Assembly: GCF_013402915.1 (NCBI RefSeq)
Contig: NC_050726.1
Location: forward strand, 203,501-267,500
Direction: 5' to 3'
Length of the DNA: 64,000 nucleotides
Origin: Zygotorulaspora mrakii
Lineage: Eukaryota; Ascomycota; Saccharomycetes; Saccharomycetales; Saccharomycetaceae
Positions within the stretch are counted from its first letter, which is position 1; every line of letters starts with the position of its first letter. The notes beneath the pieces were generated by a model. It was not told the DNA's origin, searched no databases, and saw only the letters and a list, made by a program, of their open reading frames with translations. Shown in pieces: positions 10,372 through 18,408 of the stretch. The position numbers and the translations under genes were made by a program.

Positions 10372-10539
10372 ATGTACGCGACGAATAAATTAGCCGCCGA
10401 GGTCAATTTTGGAGACGTACCGAGCGATACTAAGAATTGGAAAGTAATGGTTGAAGTAGCCTGCAAGGACAGAAAGGTGCTATGTGCTGCCGATATGGGT
10501 AAGAAGTGCTCAAGACACGTTCACCGAAGCACGCAGTAG
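10372..10539 (+). CDS. Hypothetical 55-residue frame downstream of the HSE array
   Basis: ATG-started frame MYATNKLAAEVNFG... with stop at 10537-10539. The product is hydrophilic, has three cysteines and resembles nothing I recognise. The ATG sits inside a GTATGT (10370-10375), the yeast 5' splice-site consensus, which may be chance. Being immediately after the heat-shock-element array is the only contextual support. It could equally be a random frame. Confidence 0.2.
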   Translation: MYATNKLAAEVNFGDVPSDTKNWKVMVEVACKDRKVLCAADMGKKCSRHVHRSTQ

Positions 10540-10725
10540 TGAATATGTAGAACTAAGTATCGATGGACAAGTGGACTCTTCGTGAACTCACTTTTCTGAG
10601 ACTTGATAATCTTGAGTACCCCATTTGTTGCGACTTAGGTGGTCGTCTATAGAATGGACAATGGGATTGTATGATCGGACCTGCTTGCAAATGGGCAGCG
10701 GTTGTTTATGGATGTTGAAGGATCT

Positions 10726-10989
10726 CTAACGGTCATCCTCGTGTCCCGCAACGGAGAGCACCGTGTTTGCCGGATGAGTATGGTCTCGTCCAGATGTTTC
10801 TTTAAGCAAGTACTTTCGAATAAAATTGGTAACTTGAATCATCCTTAAGTTGAATTCCTCATCGTCCACAGTTCTGTAAAGCTCTTCGTGTTTCGCGGGA
10901 AAATTGTGCATACCGGCTGCAGGATACAACGGCTTAGCTTCGATTTGTGACACAGATGTGATAGCAGCAGTAGCTGCCGTTAATAGCAT
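10726..10989 (-). CDS. Hypothetical 87-residue protein
   Basis: ATG-started frame on the minus strand, stop TAG at 10726-10728. The N-terminus is mildly hydrophobic (MLLTAATAAITSV) and might be a weak signal sequence; the remainder is charged and ends GHEDDR. An in-frame TAG lies directly before the ATG, so the frame cannot extend upstream without splicing. Composition looks protein-like, but I recognise no family. It overlaps a second frame (10934-11182) on the same strand. Confidence 0.3.
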   Translation of the reverse strand: MLLTAATAAITSVSQIEAKPLYPAAGMHNFPAKHEELYRTVDDEEFNLRMIQVTNFIRKYLLKETSGRDHTHPANTVLSVAGHEDDR

Positions 10990-11030
10990 CTAGATCAATG
11001 TTGTTTCCGTCAGAGAACAATTTTCTGGGG

Positions 11031-11351
11031 TCATAGAGATGAAGAGTCGACTTTTTTGTCCGATTTAGGGATATCTTCCTTAGATACTGCAAGGCTGCTG
11101 TTGTTGAAATGTCCTCCCAGGTAGCATAAAGGCACCCCTTGAGGGGAATTGTTATATTCATCTTTTTGAAGTTTCTGTGCACGTAAATTACCGCACTCGG
11201 CAGAGCACTCCAGAATGCTGTCGGCTTTAGAAGCAGACGCTAATTCTCTTGAATCCTCGCAAGGTTGAAATCTTGGCCACTTTCCTGTGCCGCAGCAAGC
11301 CAGTACTTGTGAGTTTTGTAATTGTCCAGGAATACTCTGGCTTGTTTCCAT
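11031..11351 (-). CDS. Hypothetical 106-residue Cys-containing protein
   Basis: Minus-strand frame from the ATG at 11349-11351 (METSQSIPGQ) to a stop at 11031-11033. It has seven cysteines (in ACCGTG, QPCEDS, LECSAECG and PLCY) and a polar, serine-rich C-terminus. No signal peptide is visible and I recognise no family. Two further minus-strand frames overlap it downstream in the other phases, so this may be one gene broken by frameshifts or just chance frames. Confidence 0.25.
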   Translation of the reverse strand: METSQSIPGQLQNSQVLACCGTGKWPRFQPCEDSRELASASKADSILECSAECGNLRAQKLQKDEYNNSPQGVPLCYLGGHFNNSSLAVSKEDIPKSDKKVDSSSL

Positions 11352-11718
11352 GTAGAGTTCCAACTGGTGGCGGACTAATACGGAATCAGAGGTAAATCAT
11401 TTTCTTTTGGATGGGAATGGACACTGCAGAATATCTCATTATTTTTGCCAGTTTTCGAACCTTCTTGGGAGCACAGAAAAAAGTGAATTTTCGTACAAGC
11501 CATCGATGATCTTCTGAAGCTGAAGGTTCAGCACACGGCGCACACAGCGTATAAAGCGAACCCTGATTAGCAATTGATGGCTTGGTGGATCCATTCCATG
11601 GAAGTGGTCACGTGTCAAACAGACATGAAAGTTCTCTATTTCTGAGCATTACCCACAGTGGTGGAACCAAGCTTACCGACAAGGCCATAAGCCCCCATAA
11701 TGGAAATGAACACATCGC

Positions 11719-12203
11719 CTATATTCCTATCTGTATGCTACGTGCGTACGAGACTGGCAAACGGTGACTCTCAAACATCACGTACTCTACGTCTAACGGA
11801 TTGAACGCTTGTAGCATGAGGCGGATCGGCGACGCGTCATCTGCAGACGCGTAAAACCCCCGCCGATTGTACAATTTGTGATCACCGCAGGCCCAGCAGA
11901 TTTCATCATCAAGATCAAACAGCAGGTGTCTTTTCACTTCTGCGGAATCCGCAGACCGCACTAGAATTATCGATAGGGCCGAAGGTCCGCACATGAACCC
12001 TCCTAGTCTTACTTCAGAGATCCTCTCAGAAGCAGCTCGAACGCTGCGACCCTGGTTGGATAATCTAAGTGCCTTACAGTTACGGCCTGCAGATCATTGT
12101 GTACGTCGTCGTATCTATAAGAGTCCTGAGTCCTGACGTTGCACCTGATAGGTATCAGAGGTCCCCCATCCTCACTAAGCAAGTACACGTCACGATCCCA
12201 CAC
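11719..12203 (-). pseudogene. Possible gene relic in GC-rich DNA
   Basis: Two minus-strand frames lie end to end: 12203-12009 (WDRDVYLLSEDGG..., only a GTG start) and, shifted by one base, 11994-11719 (MCGPSALSII...HLLFDLDDE...). Together they read like about 155 residues of one protein carrying a single frameshift near 12.0 kb. Upstream in the first frame, stops at 12246-12248 and 12204-12206 close it. Composition looks coding but I recognise no family. Local GC content is clearly above the rest of the window, so long frames arise more easily here. Confidence 0.2.
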
Positions 12204-12827
12204 TCACGGCGTTACCCGCCTACACGTGATCATCACAGGCCCTCCTCACGATGCACGGCGCGCTCGTGAGAGTCCTCGAGACTCGTCATTCGTCCCAGTG
12301 CTGGAGAGCTCCCTCCGGAAGATAGAGTACACCGCATTTTGCACGGCAAGCAGCAGCACTCGCGACTCCCAAACGTACTGCCATAGTGTGGGACCTGCTT
12401 TTACCCAGCCACACAGCAGATCATGCCGGTCGCGTGGCACGAGTTCTCTCCCACAGGGCAAGCGGCGCGATTCTCGCCGTACGGAGCGACACGTTCTTGA
12501 GCACTGAGTTTCAGATATGGTGACATCACACGCTTGTTTTCGTCGGCAAAGGACCCCATCTGGTTGGAGGGCCAAGCAACGTCGCCGACTTTGCTGACTC
12601 CGTTTCGGACCTACGGAACTCGAGACCCCGATTGTTTTATGGTTTTAATCGGAGCTCGCCGACTGTTCGCCGATTCACCGTGTGTCCGGCTACTGTCCGG
12701 ACGACCCGCTGCCCCCGTAACGCGCTACGCGCAACTGAGCTCCGACGACCCCGCAAACATTTCGTCAAACGGCATGATACTGCAGCCCCGCATTTTAACA
12801 GCTTGCAGAATGCTCAACTCCATTCAT

Positions 12828-12838
12828 CCGTTGGTCCG
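12828..12838 (+). promoter_or_regulatory. Carbon-source-responsive element (CSRE) upstream of SIP4
   Basis: The sequence CCGTTGGTCCG fits the published CSRE consensus CCRTYSRNCCG at every fixed position. It lies 204 bp before the SIP4 ATG. In S. cerevisiae, SIP4 itself is induced through a CSRE by Cat8 and Sip4 during growth without glucose, so the location is what one would expect. Binding is inferred. Confidence 0.6.
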
Positions 12839-13041
12839 GCTCTGCAAACCCTCGCGAGAAGAAGCAAAAGAAGGGAGCAAGGAAGGCGGATAAGCTACTT
12901 ACAGTCATCAAAGTAGCGAAATTAAGCGCCCATCTCTAATCAGGAGGTATAAACCCTGAGATTGGTTTAAAAGAGATAAGGTATGGCGAGGGTGAGACAA
13001 GAGAACTTAAATGTTGCACAACCTAGTTTGGGGGATATGCC

Positions 13042-16011
13042 ATGACGAACGAGGCAGATAAATTAAGCGAGTCGCGGCAAACGGGCGGTGAAATGGAGGC
13101 AGATGAAATGGAAGCAGGTGAAATGGAGGCAGGTGGGATCGGTAGTGGCAGTGGCAGTGGTGGTGGTACCGCCAAGAGGAAATATGGCAGCAGCAAGGGC
13201 GGCGAAGATTCCAAGTTGCTGGTCACAAAGGATAAGAAAGTGCGGCACTCGCAGGCATGCGACAGATGCAGGTTGAAAAAAATCAAGTGCGACGGGCTGA
13301 AACCGACCTGTTCCAACTGTTTGAAGGTGAACTACAAGTGTTGTACAAGTGACCGGTTGAGAAGGCGCGGGTTTCCGCGGGGCTACACGGAGATGCTGGA
13401 AAAAGAGGTGGTTCGATTGCAGAAGCTGGTGAGTGGTGGCGCAGGTGTAGAAGAGGTTGCTGACGGCGGCGCAGAGGCAGGTGGCGCAATCGCGAGCACG
13501 AAACCTGCCGAGTCCGGCAGAGGTCCTCAGCTGCCTTTCATCAACGACACCTTTCATCGCTATAACAACTACCGCTGCGGGGAGAGTTTTCTCGGTCATT
13601 GTACTTGGGATGTTCTGCTGAAGCACCATGTGGGGGATAATAATAACTTTGTTGACGAAAGCTGGCTAGACGAGTGCAATCTTTTCATGATTGTGAATGC
13701 CCTACACATAGATCACCAAAATTCGTTCCTCCCAAAATTTTTAATATTCAAATACAAACGCGATTTCAAGAAGTTGGGAAAGCTTATTACAAAGGCGATA
13801 GTCCATTTCAACAAGTTCCAAAATTCTCTAGTACCGTTATTGCAGCCTTTTGAGCACTGGAAGAATCAGTTTAATAAAATTCTAAATTCAAGCTCACAAC
13901 ATCAACATCCAGATCCTTTGTTTTTGCTTGCGTTGATTTACATCATTCAGCTGTATTGGTCGTGTTTTGATGATTGTAAACTGTTTCAATTGACAAAAAT
14001 AATCTGCTCTTCGGGCAAATCGACCCTAGATCAATTACAGTTACTTTTATTATCTTGTTTTTATTTTATGGGCGGTTTGACAAGTAATAAACCAAACAGC
14101 ATTCATAAAATTTGGTCAACAGAGCTCTTGCATCTCTCATTTGCTAAAGTTATTGATTTAGGTCTTTTTATCAATTCAAATCGTTTGGTGCCCGTGAATA
14201 GTAGCAAAGAGGTGAATGGGATCATCGGTAGTGACCATGAGAAAAGACTAATTTCGTTTTGGTCTTTCCAATTTTTGGATTCCTTATCGTCGTTATTTCA
14301 AGGAACACCAAAAATAAATTTTCTAAATGACGAGTTTCATCCACAGTCGATAAAATCGTTGCATACATCAATTGGAAATTCTTTTTTGAAACCATTTTCA
14401 TTAATTTCAGATTTAATTGTGAATTCGCTAGATGGATGTAATCTACTGCATGTTTTATCAAATAGTAGTAGTGGGAGATCACAGTTAATTTATGCGACGG
14501 AATGTTTTAGAAAAACTTTAAAAAAATTGAAACTTTACCATCATTTACAAGATCATGAAAATGAATTTGATAATGAATTTTTACCAATTTCACTCAGCTT
14601 AACAAAACCTGATGTTGTGGAAATACAGTTGACCTTATTTTATTTATTGGTTTCTTTTATTATCGCAAATGGTACTACAGAAGAAAATGAACAGCCCACA
14701 AACTTGGAAGATATTGCACACGAAATTTTATCACTTTATTACCTTCTAATGATTGATGAATCCCATTTAGGTCAGCCTTCTCAACTTTGTATTTTACACA
14801 TTTTTCCCTGTAATAATAATGAACTAATCTTAAATTGTATCGAAGTATTGAATAATTGGGTAAAATCACCACAAAATCAAACGAATCAAATGGATAATCA
14901 ACATAACTGGAAATCGAGTAAGTATAAAGCTCTTTTGACCCAGTGGTGCCGTTTATATTATTATGATGATCCGAGTAATCCGGTTTTACAACAAACAATC
15001 TCGCATTATAAGATTGATCTCGAAAAGAGTGATGATTTACCACCAACCGTGACAGACTGGAATATGGTTGATTATTTAAATAGAGTTGTTCAATTCAACA
15101 GTTTGAATGATTTAAACAAAAGATCAAACTTAATTCGCTCGAACTCAAATGCGGTTATGGATACGAATCCATTCGATATGTTTTCACATTCGAATTCATT
15201 GAAACACATGTTTGAAATACCACAAGATAACAATATAATTGATATTTCTGCATTCAAATCTCAAATTCTTCTGCCTAATCAGGAATCTGATGATGATGGT
15301 TATGCAGAAGACGATGACGAAGACGATGAAGATATCGAATGTAAAAACAATTATGATGGTGGTGATGATGAAGGCACAAAACCTTTGGAAATTCCTTTCA
15401 GAACGAAAAGAGCTGGATCATTATTCCAAGATAAACATAACCTACCACCTTCGTATCGTAATGATTGTAGACCTATAAATTCCAAGGAAACCCCTGATTC
15501 AACGCAGTCTTCTTCTCATGGCAAACGCAGGACGTTAGATCATATTATTCTTGGAAACAAGAGTTTTGTCTCACAAAATGAAGAGGCACCACCTGCAAAA
15601 ATACAACATTTGAACAATGATAAACCCTTCTCACATTCTTACAATGACTATTCGCTGATTCAGCCCACCAAAAAAATGATAACGACGGGTAGTTGTGAAA
15701 GTGGTACAGGCGCTGGCAGCTGCGGTAGTGCAGGGGGTTGTGGTTCCACAGCTATCAACTCCGAAGGAATAATACTGCCGTCGCCCCCTCCACCAAACAA
15801 TGATCCATTGATGTTTAACAAAGGTCCTATTGGACATTTGTATGCAGAAAACTCAAAAAACACGCCACAAATTGTAGAAACCCCAAGGGCGTTCGTTGAT
15901 ATGCTCTTACTAAGATCACCTAGTCATTCCAGGGATCTTGCAAAAAGTTCATCCAACAAACAAGAAGTAACGAGCTGCAGCAAATACTCCAAAGACAGTA
16001 GTTATTTATAA
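13042..16011 (+). CDS. SIP4: Sip4-type Zn2Cys6 transcription activator of gluconeogenic genes
   Basis: Binuclear zinc-cluster activator that binds CSREs and is activated through the Snf1 kinase complex. The cluster is C73, C76, C83, C90, C93 and C100, followed by the linker RRRGFPRGYTEMLEKEVVRLQKL, which is nearly the yeast Sip4 linker and its coiled coil. The block NDTFHRYNNYRCGESFLGH is also typical of Sip4. At 989 residues it is longer than S. cerevisiae Sip4 (829). The extra length includes an N-terminal MEAGE/GSGSG run (about 16-45), Asn- and Ser-rich stretches, and an acidic patch near residues 748-775 that could serve in activation. The start is the ATG at 13042. NTR2 follows on the same strand after 136 bp. 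A CSRE in its promoter suggests autoregulation. Confidence 0.93.
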   Translation: MTNEADKLSESRQTGGEMEADEMEAGEMEAGGIGSGSGSGGGTAKRKYGSSKGGEDSKLLVTKDKKVRHSQACDRCRLKKIKCDGLKPTCSNCLKVNYKCCTSDRLRRRGFPRGYTEMLEKEVVRLQKLVSGGAGVEEVADGGAEAGGAIASTKPAESGRGPQLPFINDTFHRYNNYRCGESFLGHCTWDVLLKHHVGDNNNFVDESWLDECNLFMIVNALHIDHQNSFLPKFLIFKYKRDFKKLGKLITKAIVHFNKFQNSLVPLLQPFEHWKNQFNKILNSSSQHQHPDPLFLLALIYIIQLYWSCFDDCKLFQLTKIICSSGKSTLDQLQLLLLSCFYFMGGLTSNKPNSIHKIWSTELLHLSFAKVIDLGLFINSNRLVPVNSSKEVNGIIGSDHEKRLISFWSFQFLDSLSSLFQGTPKINFLNDEFHPQSIKSLHTSIGNSFLKPFSLISDLIVNSLDGCNLLHVLSNSSSGRSQLIYATECFRKTLKKLKLYHHLQDHENEFDNEFLPISLSLTKPDVVEIQLTLFYLLVSFIIANGTTEENEQPTNLEDIAHEILSLYYLLMIDESHLGQPSQLCILHIFPCNNNELILNCIEVLNNWVKSPQNQTNQMDNQHNWKSSKYKALLTQWCRLYYYDDPSNPVLQQTISHYKIDLEKSDDLPPTVTDWNMVDYLNRVVQFNSLNDLNKRSNLIRSNSNAVMDTNPFDMFSHSNSLKHMFEIPQDNNIIDISAFKSQILLPNQESDDDGYAEDDDEDDEDIECKNNYDGGDDEGTKPLEIPFRTKRAGSLFQDKHNLPPSYRNDCRPINSKETPDSTQSSSHGKRRTLDHIILGNKSFVSQNEEAPPAKIQHLNNDKPFSHSYNDYSLIQPTKKMITTGSCESGTGAGSCGSAGGCGSTAINSEGIILPSPPPPNNDPLMFNKGPIGHLYAENSKNTPQIVETPRAFVDMLLLRSPSHSRDLAKSSSNKQEVTSCSKYSKDSSYL

Positions 16012-16147
16012 TAATTTATTTAGTAGCTTGAAAAAAATAATGTTTTTTCATTCGCATATCTAGATAGCCGCTGTCCAGAAAATGGGGAAGTGAAGACTTC
16101 AAACAGAAAGAAATAATTGAAGGAAACAGGATTAAGCAACGTCAACG

Positions 16148-17026
16148 ATGGTTGCTCGCAAACGTAATAAAATAGTCCTACCCCCCACAAGTACTGGAAA
16201 TGAAAACAGGAGTAATGTCAACAAGCTGAACAAGGTCAAAATCAGTTTGTTGGAAGAGGAGGATGAAGATATATCGCCTATCGCTCTAGTGAAAAAGAAG
16301 AACAGTAAGTCAGTGGTAATCAAAAAGAATCAACATGAGGATACTTGTAGCAGTACACCTGATTACAAAGGTCTCTTCAAAAGCAATTCCAAAATGAAAA
16401 TATTGAACTTGGATGACATGACCGATGATGACGACGATGACGATGAAAATACAACTGGCACCTCAATAATTCCCTCTAAAACTGAGATAGAAGCATTAAA
16501 ACGAGGCAAAGAGAGGGCCAATAGACCTGCGGATCGCAAGTGGGCAATTCGAGAAAAGGACTACGTCTCGCTGCTGGATACAGAGGATAAACTAGATATT
16601 ATAGACACCATCAAGAAACACGGTGGTACCGGCAAAGAAAGCGAAGTATGGGTCGATAGGGAGGTCCCCAATGAAGCAGAAGAGGAAAAGCTGGTTTTGG
16701 GCGAGAAGGCTTCCCTGCTTCATGAACAACAGAAGAAAAAGATGATAGAAGACGCACTCAATGAACAACAGACCGATGCCACAAAAGAGTGGGAATCACA
16801 GTTACTCATGAAAGGCTCCGGAAGCAACACTGCCAAGATTCGAGATGAGCCATCCTTGCCTAAACTGTACTCCTTTGAGCAGGAAGACATACGCGACGAA
16901 CTAGCGGTAAGATTGAACACGATACAGAAGCAGAAGAAGCAACTTCTGGTCCAGCTTGATATACTGAAACGAGAAAGAGTATCGCTAAATGACAAGAAGA
17001 ACTTGGTACTAAATAAATTGGTATGA
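16148..17026 (+). CDS. NTR2: Ntr2, spliceosome-disassembly (NTR complex) subunit
   Basis: Ntr2 works with Ntr1/Spp382 and the helicase Prp43 to take apart spent spliceosomes and intron lariats. The 292-residue product (S. cerevisiae 322) starts MVARKRNKIVLPP, close to yeast MAIKKRNKIRLP. It keeps LNLDDM (yeast LNMEDL), EKDYVSLLDTEDKLDIIDTIKKHGG and EWESQLLMKG, and has a C-terminal coiled coil with KNLVLNKLV at the end. An acidic run of Asp (about residues 94-100) precedes the conserved part. In S. cerevisiae NTR2 is YKR022C, next to ALY1 on chromosome XI, whereas the flanking genes here (SIP4, ARG3) are on chromosome X, so this placement is key evidence for unsplit ancestral order. Confidence 0.92.
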   Translation: MVARKRNKIVLPPTSTGNENRSNVNKLNKVKISLLEEEDEDISPIALVKKKNSKSVVIKKNQHEDTCSSTPDYKGLFKSNSKMKILNLDDMTDDDDDDDENTTGTSIIPSKTEIEALKRGKERANRPADRKWAIREKDYVSLLDTEDKLDIIDTIKKHGGTGKESEVWVDREVPNEAEEEKLVLGEKASLLHEQQKKKMIEDALNEQQTDATKEWESQLLMKGSGSNTAKIRDEPSLPKLYSFEQEDIRDELAVRLNTIQKQKKQLLVQLDILKRERVSLNDKKNLVLNKLV

Positions 17027-17342
17027 CTCAATCGTGCACTAGCTCCTAAAATGCTCTTTTAAACTTGAATGACCGTACTGCTGACTCATTGAGAGCGAAA
17101 TGCAACATGCCATGTATAACGTAAGAAATGTGCGAAAAAAAAAAAAAAAATTTACTGCATGAAAAGCGGCAAAGCTTCATATAAAGCATTCGGCGTTCTT
17201 TGAAGTATTTTCCTGGATATGTCCTTTAAGTACAGTTCACAACGAGACCAGTGAGTGTTTTCGATTGAATCAACTTCTTTTGTGACTTAGTTGAATTGTT
17301 TCGTTGTTGAAATATCCTGATAGAAAATAAAGAGTATTGAAG
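17027..17342. other. NTR2-ARG3 intergenic region (ARG3 promoter)
   Basis: 316-bp gap. It contains the Gcn4-type site at 17082-17088, a poly-A run of about 16 bases near 17136-17151 (a nucleosome-depleting tract in yeast promoters) and a TATA-like TATAAAG near 17180. Confidence 0.6.
17082..17088. promoter_or_regulatory. Gcn4 site (TGACTCA) upstream of ARG3
   Basis: Perfect TGACTCA, the Gcn4 consensus, 255 bp before the ARG3 start. ARG3 in S. cerevisiae is under general amino-acid control, so the site is well placed. Occupancy is inferred. Confidence 0.65.
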
Positions 17343-18323
17343 ATGAGCACAATTCGTCATTTAGTGTCAATTAAAGATTTAACTAACGAAGAGTTTGAAA
17401 TTTTAGTTGAAAGAGCAGAGTATTTCAAGAAAATATTCAAGAGCAATGACAGTAATGAATTTCAAAAGAACCATTTGAAGCTATTGGGTAGAACGATTGC
17501 CTTAATTTTCACCAAGAGATCTACCAGAACCAGAATTTCTACAGAAGGAGCAGCTACATTTTTTGGTGCTCAACCAATGTTTTTGGGTAGAGAGGACATT
17601 CAATTAGGGGTCAACGAGTCTCTCTATGATAGTGCTAAAGTCATTTCATCCATGGTATCATGCATTTTCGCTCGAGTAAATGTGCATGACGACATTTTAC
17701 AGCTGTGTAAATATTCAAGTGTTCCCATTATCAATTCATTATGTGATACGTATCATCCTTTGCAAGCAATTTGTGACATGCTGACAATAAAGGAGCACTT
17801 AGATTATACTAAGAATAAATTGAAACTGGCCTGGGTTGGTGATTCAAACAACGTTATCAACGATATGGCGATCGCATGTTTGAAGCTGGGCATCGACACG
17901 GCAATCGCTACACCACCTGGAGTTGAAATGGATGATGGCATCATTACAGCTGGGCAGGAAATATGTGCTGCAAACGGCTCAAAACTCTTGGTGACTCATG
18001 ATTCTGTTGAAGCTTGCACTGGTGCTAATATTCTGGTAACAGATACTTTTGTATCGATGGGTGAAGAATATGCTAAAGAAGCAAAACTAAAACAATTCAA
18101 AGGTTTCCAGATCGACGAAAATCTTGCAAAGCATGCAGATCCAAACTATAAATTTATGCACTGTCTACCAAGGCATCAGGAAGAAGTAAGCAATGAGGTC
18201 TTCTATGGTGAGCACTCTATTGTTTTTGACGAAGCTGAAAACAGATTATATGCAGCTATGGCAGTTATTGACATCTTTGTAAATGAAAATGGAAAATTTG
18301 AACATGTCAAAAAGCAAGCATAA
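17343..18323 (+). CDS. ARG3: Ornithine carbamoyltransferase
   Basis: Converts ornithine and carbamoyl phosphate to citrulline in arginine synthesis; cytosolic in S. cerevisiae. The protein has 326 residues (S. cerevisiae 338) and is shorter only at the N-terminus. Diagnostic motifs: the carbamoyl-phosphate-binding STRTR (60-64), HPLQ (138-141), and HCLPRH (273-278) with the active-site cysteine. The start is taken at the ATG at 17343 (MSTIRHLVSIKDL); the frame opens two codons earlier only from a TTG. The absence of a basic leader fits a cytosolic enzyme. It converges with TRL1, leaving 85 bp between stops. Confidence 0.97.
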   Translation: MSTIRHLVSIKDLTNEEFEILVERAEYFKKIFKSNDSNEFQKNHLKLLGRTIALIFTKRSTRTRISTEGAATFFGAQPMFLGREDIQLGVNESLYDSAKVISSMVSCIFARVNVHDDILQLCKYSSVPIINSLCDTYHPLQAICDMLTIKEHLDYTKNKLKLAWVGDSNNVINDMAIACLKLGIDTAIATPPGVEMDDGIITAGQEICAANGSKLLVTHDSVEACTGANILVTDTFVSMGEEYAKEAKLKQFKGFQIDENLAKHADPNYKFMHCLPRHQEEVSNEVFYGEHSIVFDEAENRLYAAMAVIDIFVNENGKFEHVKKQA

Positions 18324-18408
18324 TAATTAAGAAAGTTATGTACATATTCATAGGCACGGCAATGATTTGATAGATAACAAAAAAATGTTGCTTCGTGATC
18401 GTATACAT

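Larger units (their letters stand above)
9784..13041. other. 3.2 kb DPB11-SIP4 intergenic region
   Basis: Upstream region of both DPB11 (leftward) and SIP4 (rightward). It holds a heat-shock-element array (10231-10330), a 55-codon frame right after it, several short minus-strand frames (10726-11351), two MCB-like ACGCGT boxes (11832-11837, 11847-11852), a GC-rich block of about 11.8-12.9 kb with broken minus-strand frames, and a CSRE near SIP4. It is far longer than other gaps in the window. No recognisable conserved gene was found. Confidence 0.7.

Noticed and set aside
11607..11614. GTCACGTG, a CDEI/Cbf1 palindrome
   Set aside because: The DNA after it is not AT-rich and has no CDEIII, so it is not a centromere; a lone E-box is weak evidence for anything else.
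13063..13629. 188-codon antisense frame over the SIP4 N-terminus
   Set aside because: The sense frame encodes a textbook zinc cluster; the antisense frame is kept open by the GC-rich repeats.
16426..16448. Run of GAT/GAC codons in NTR2 as a microsatellite of interest
   Set aside because: Short acidic run in a disordered region, ordinary for yeast nuclear proteins.
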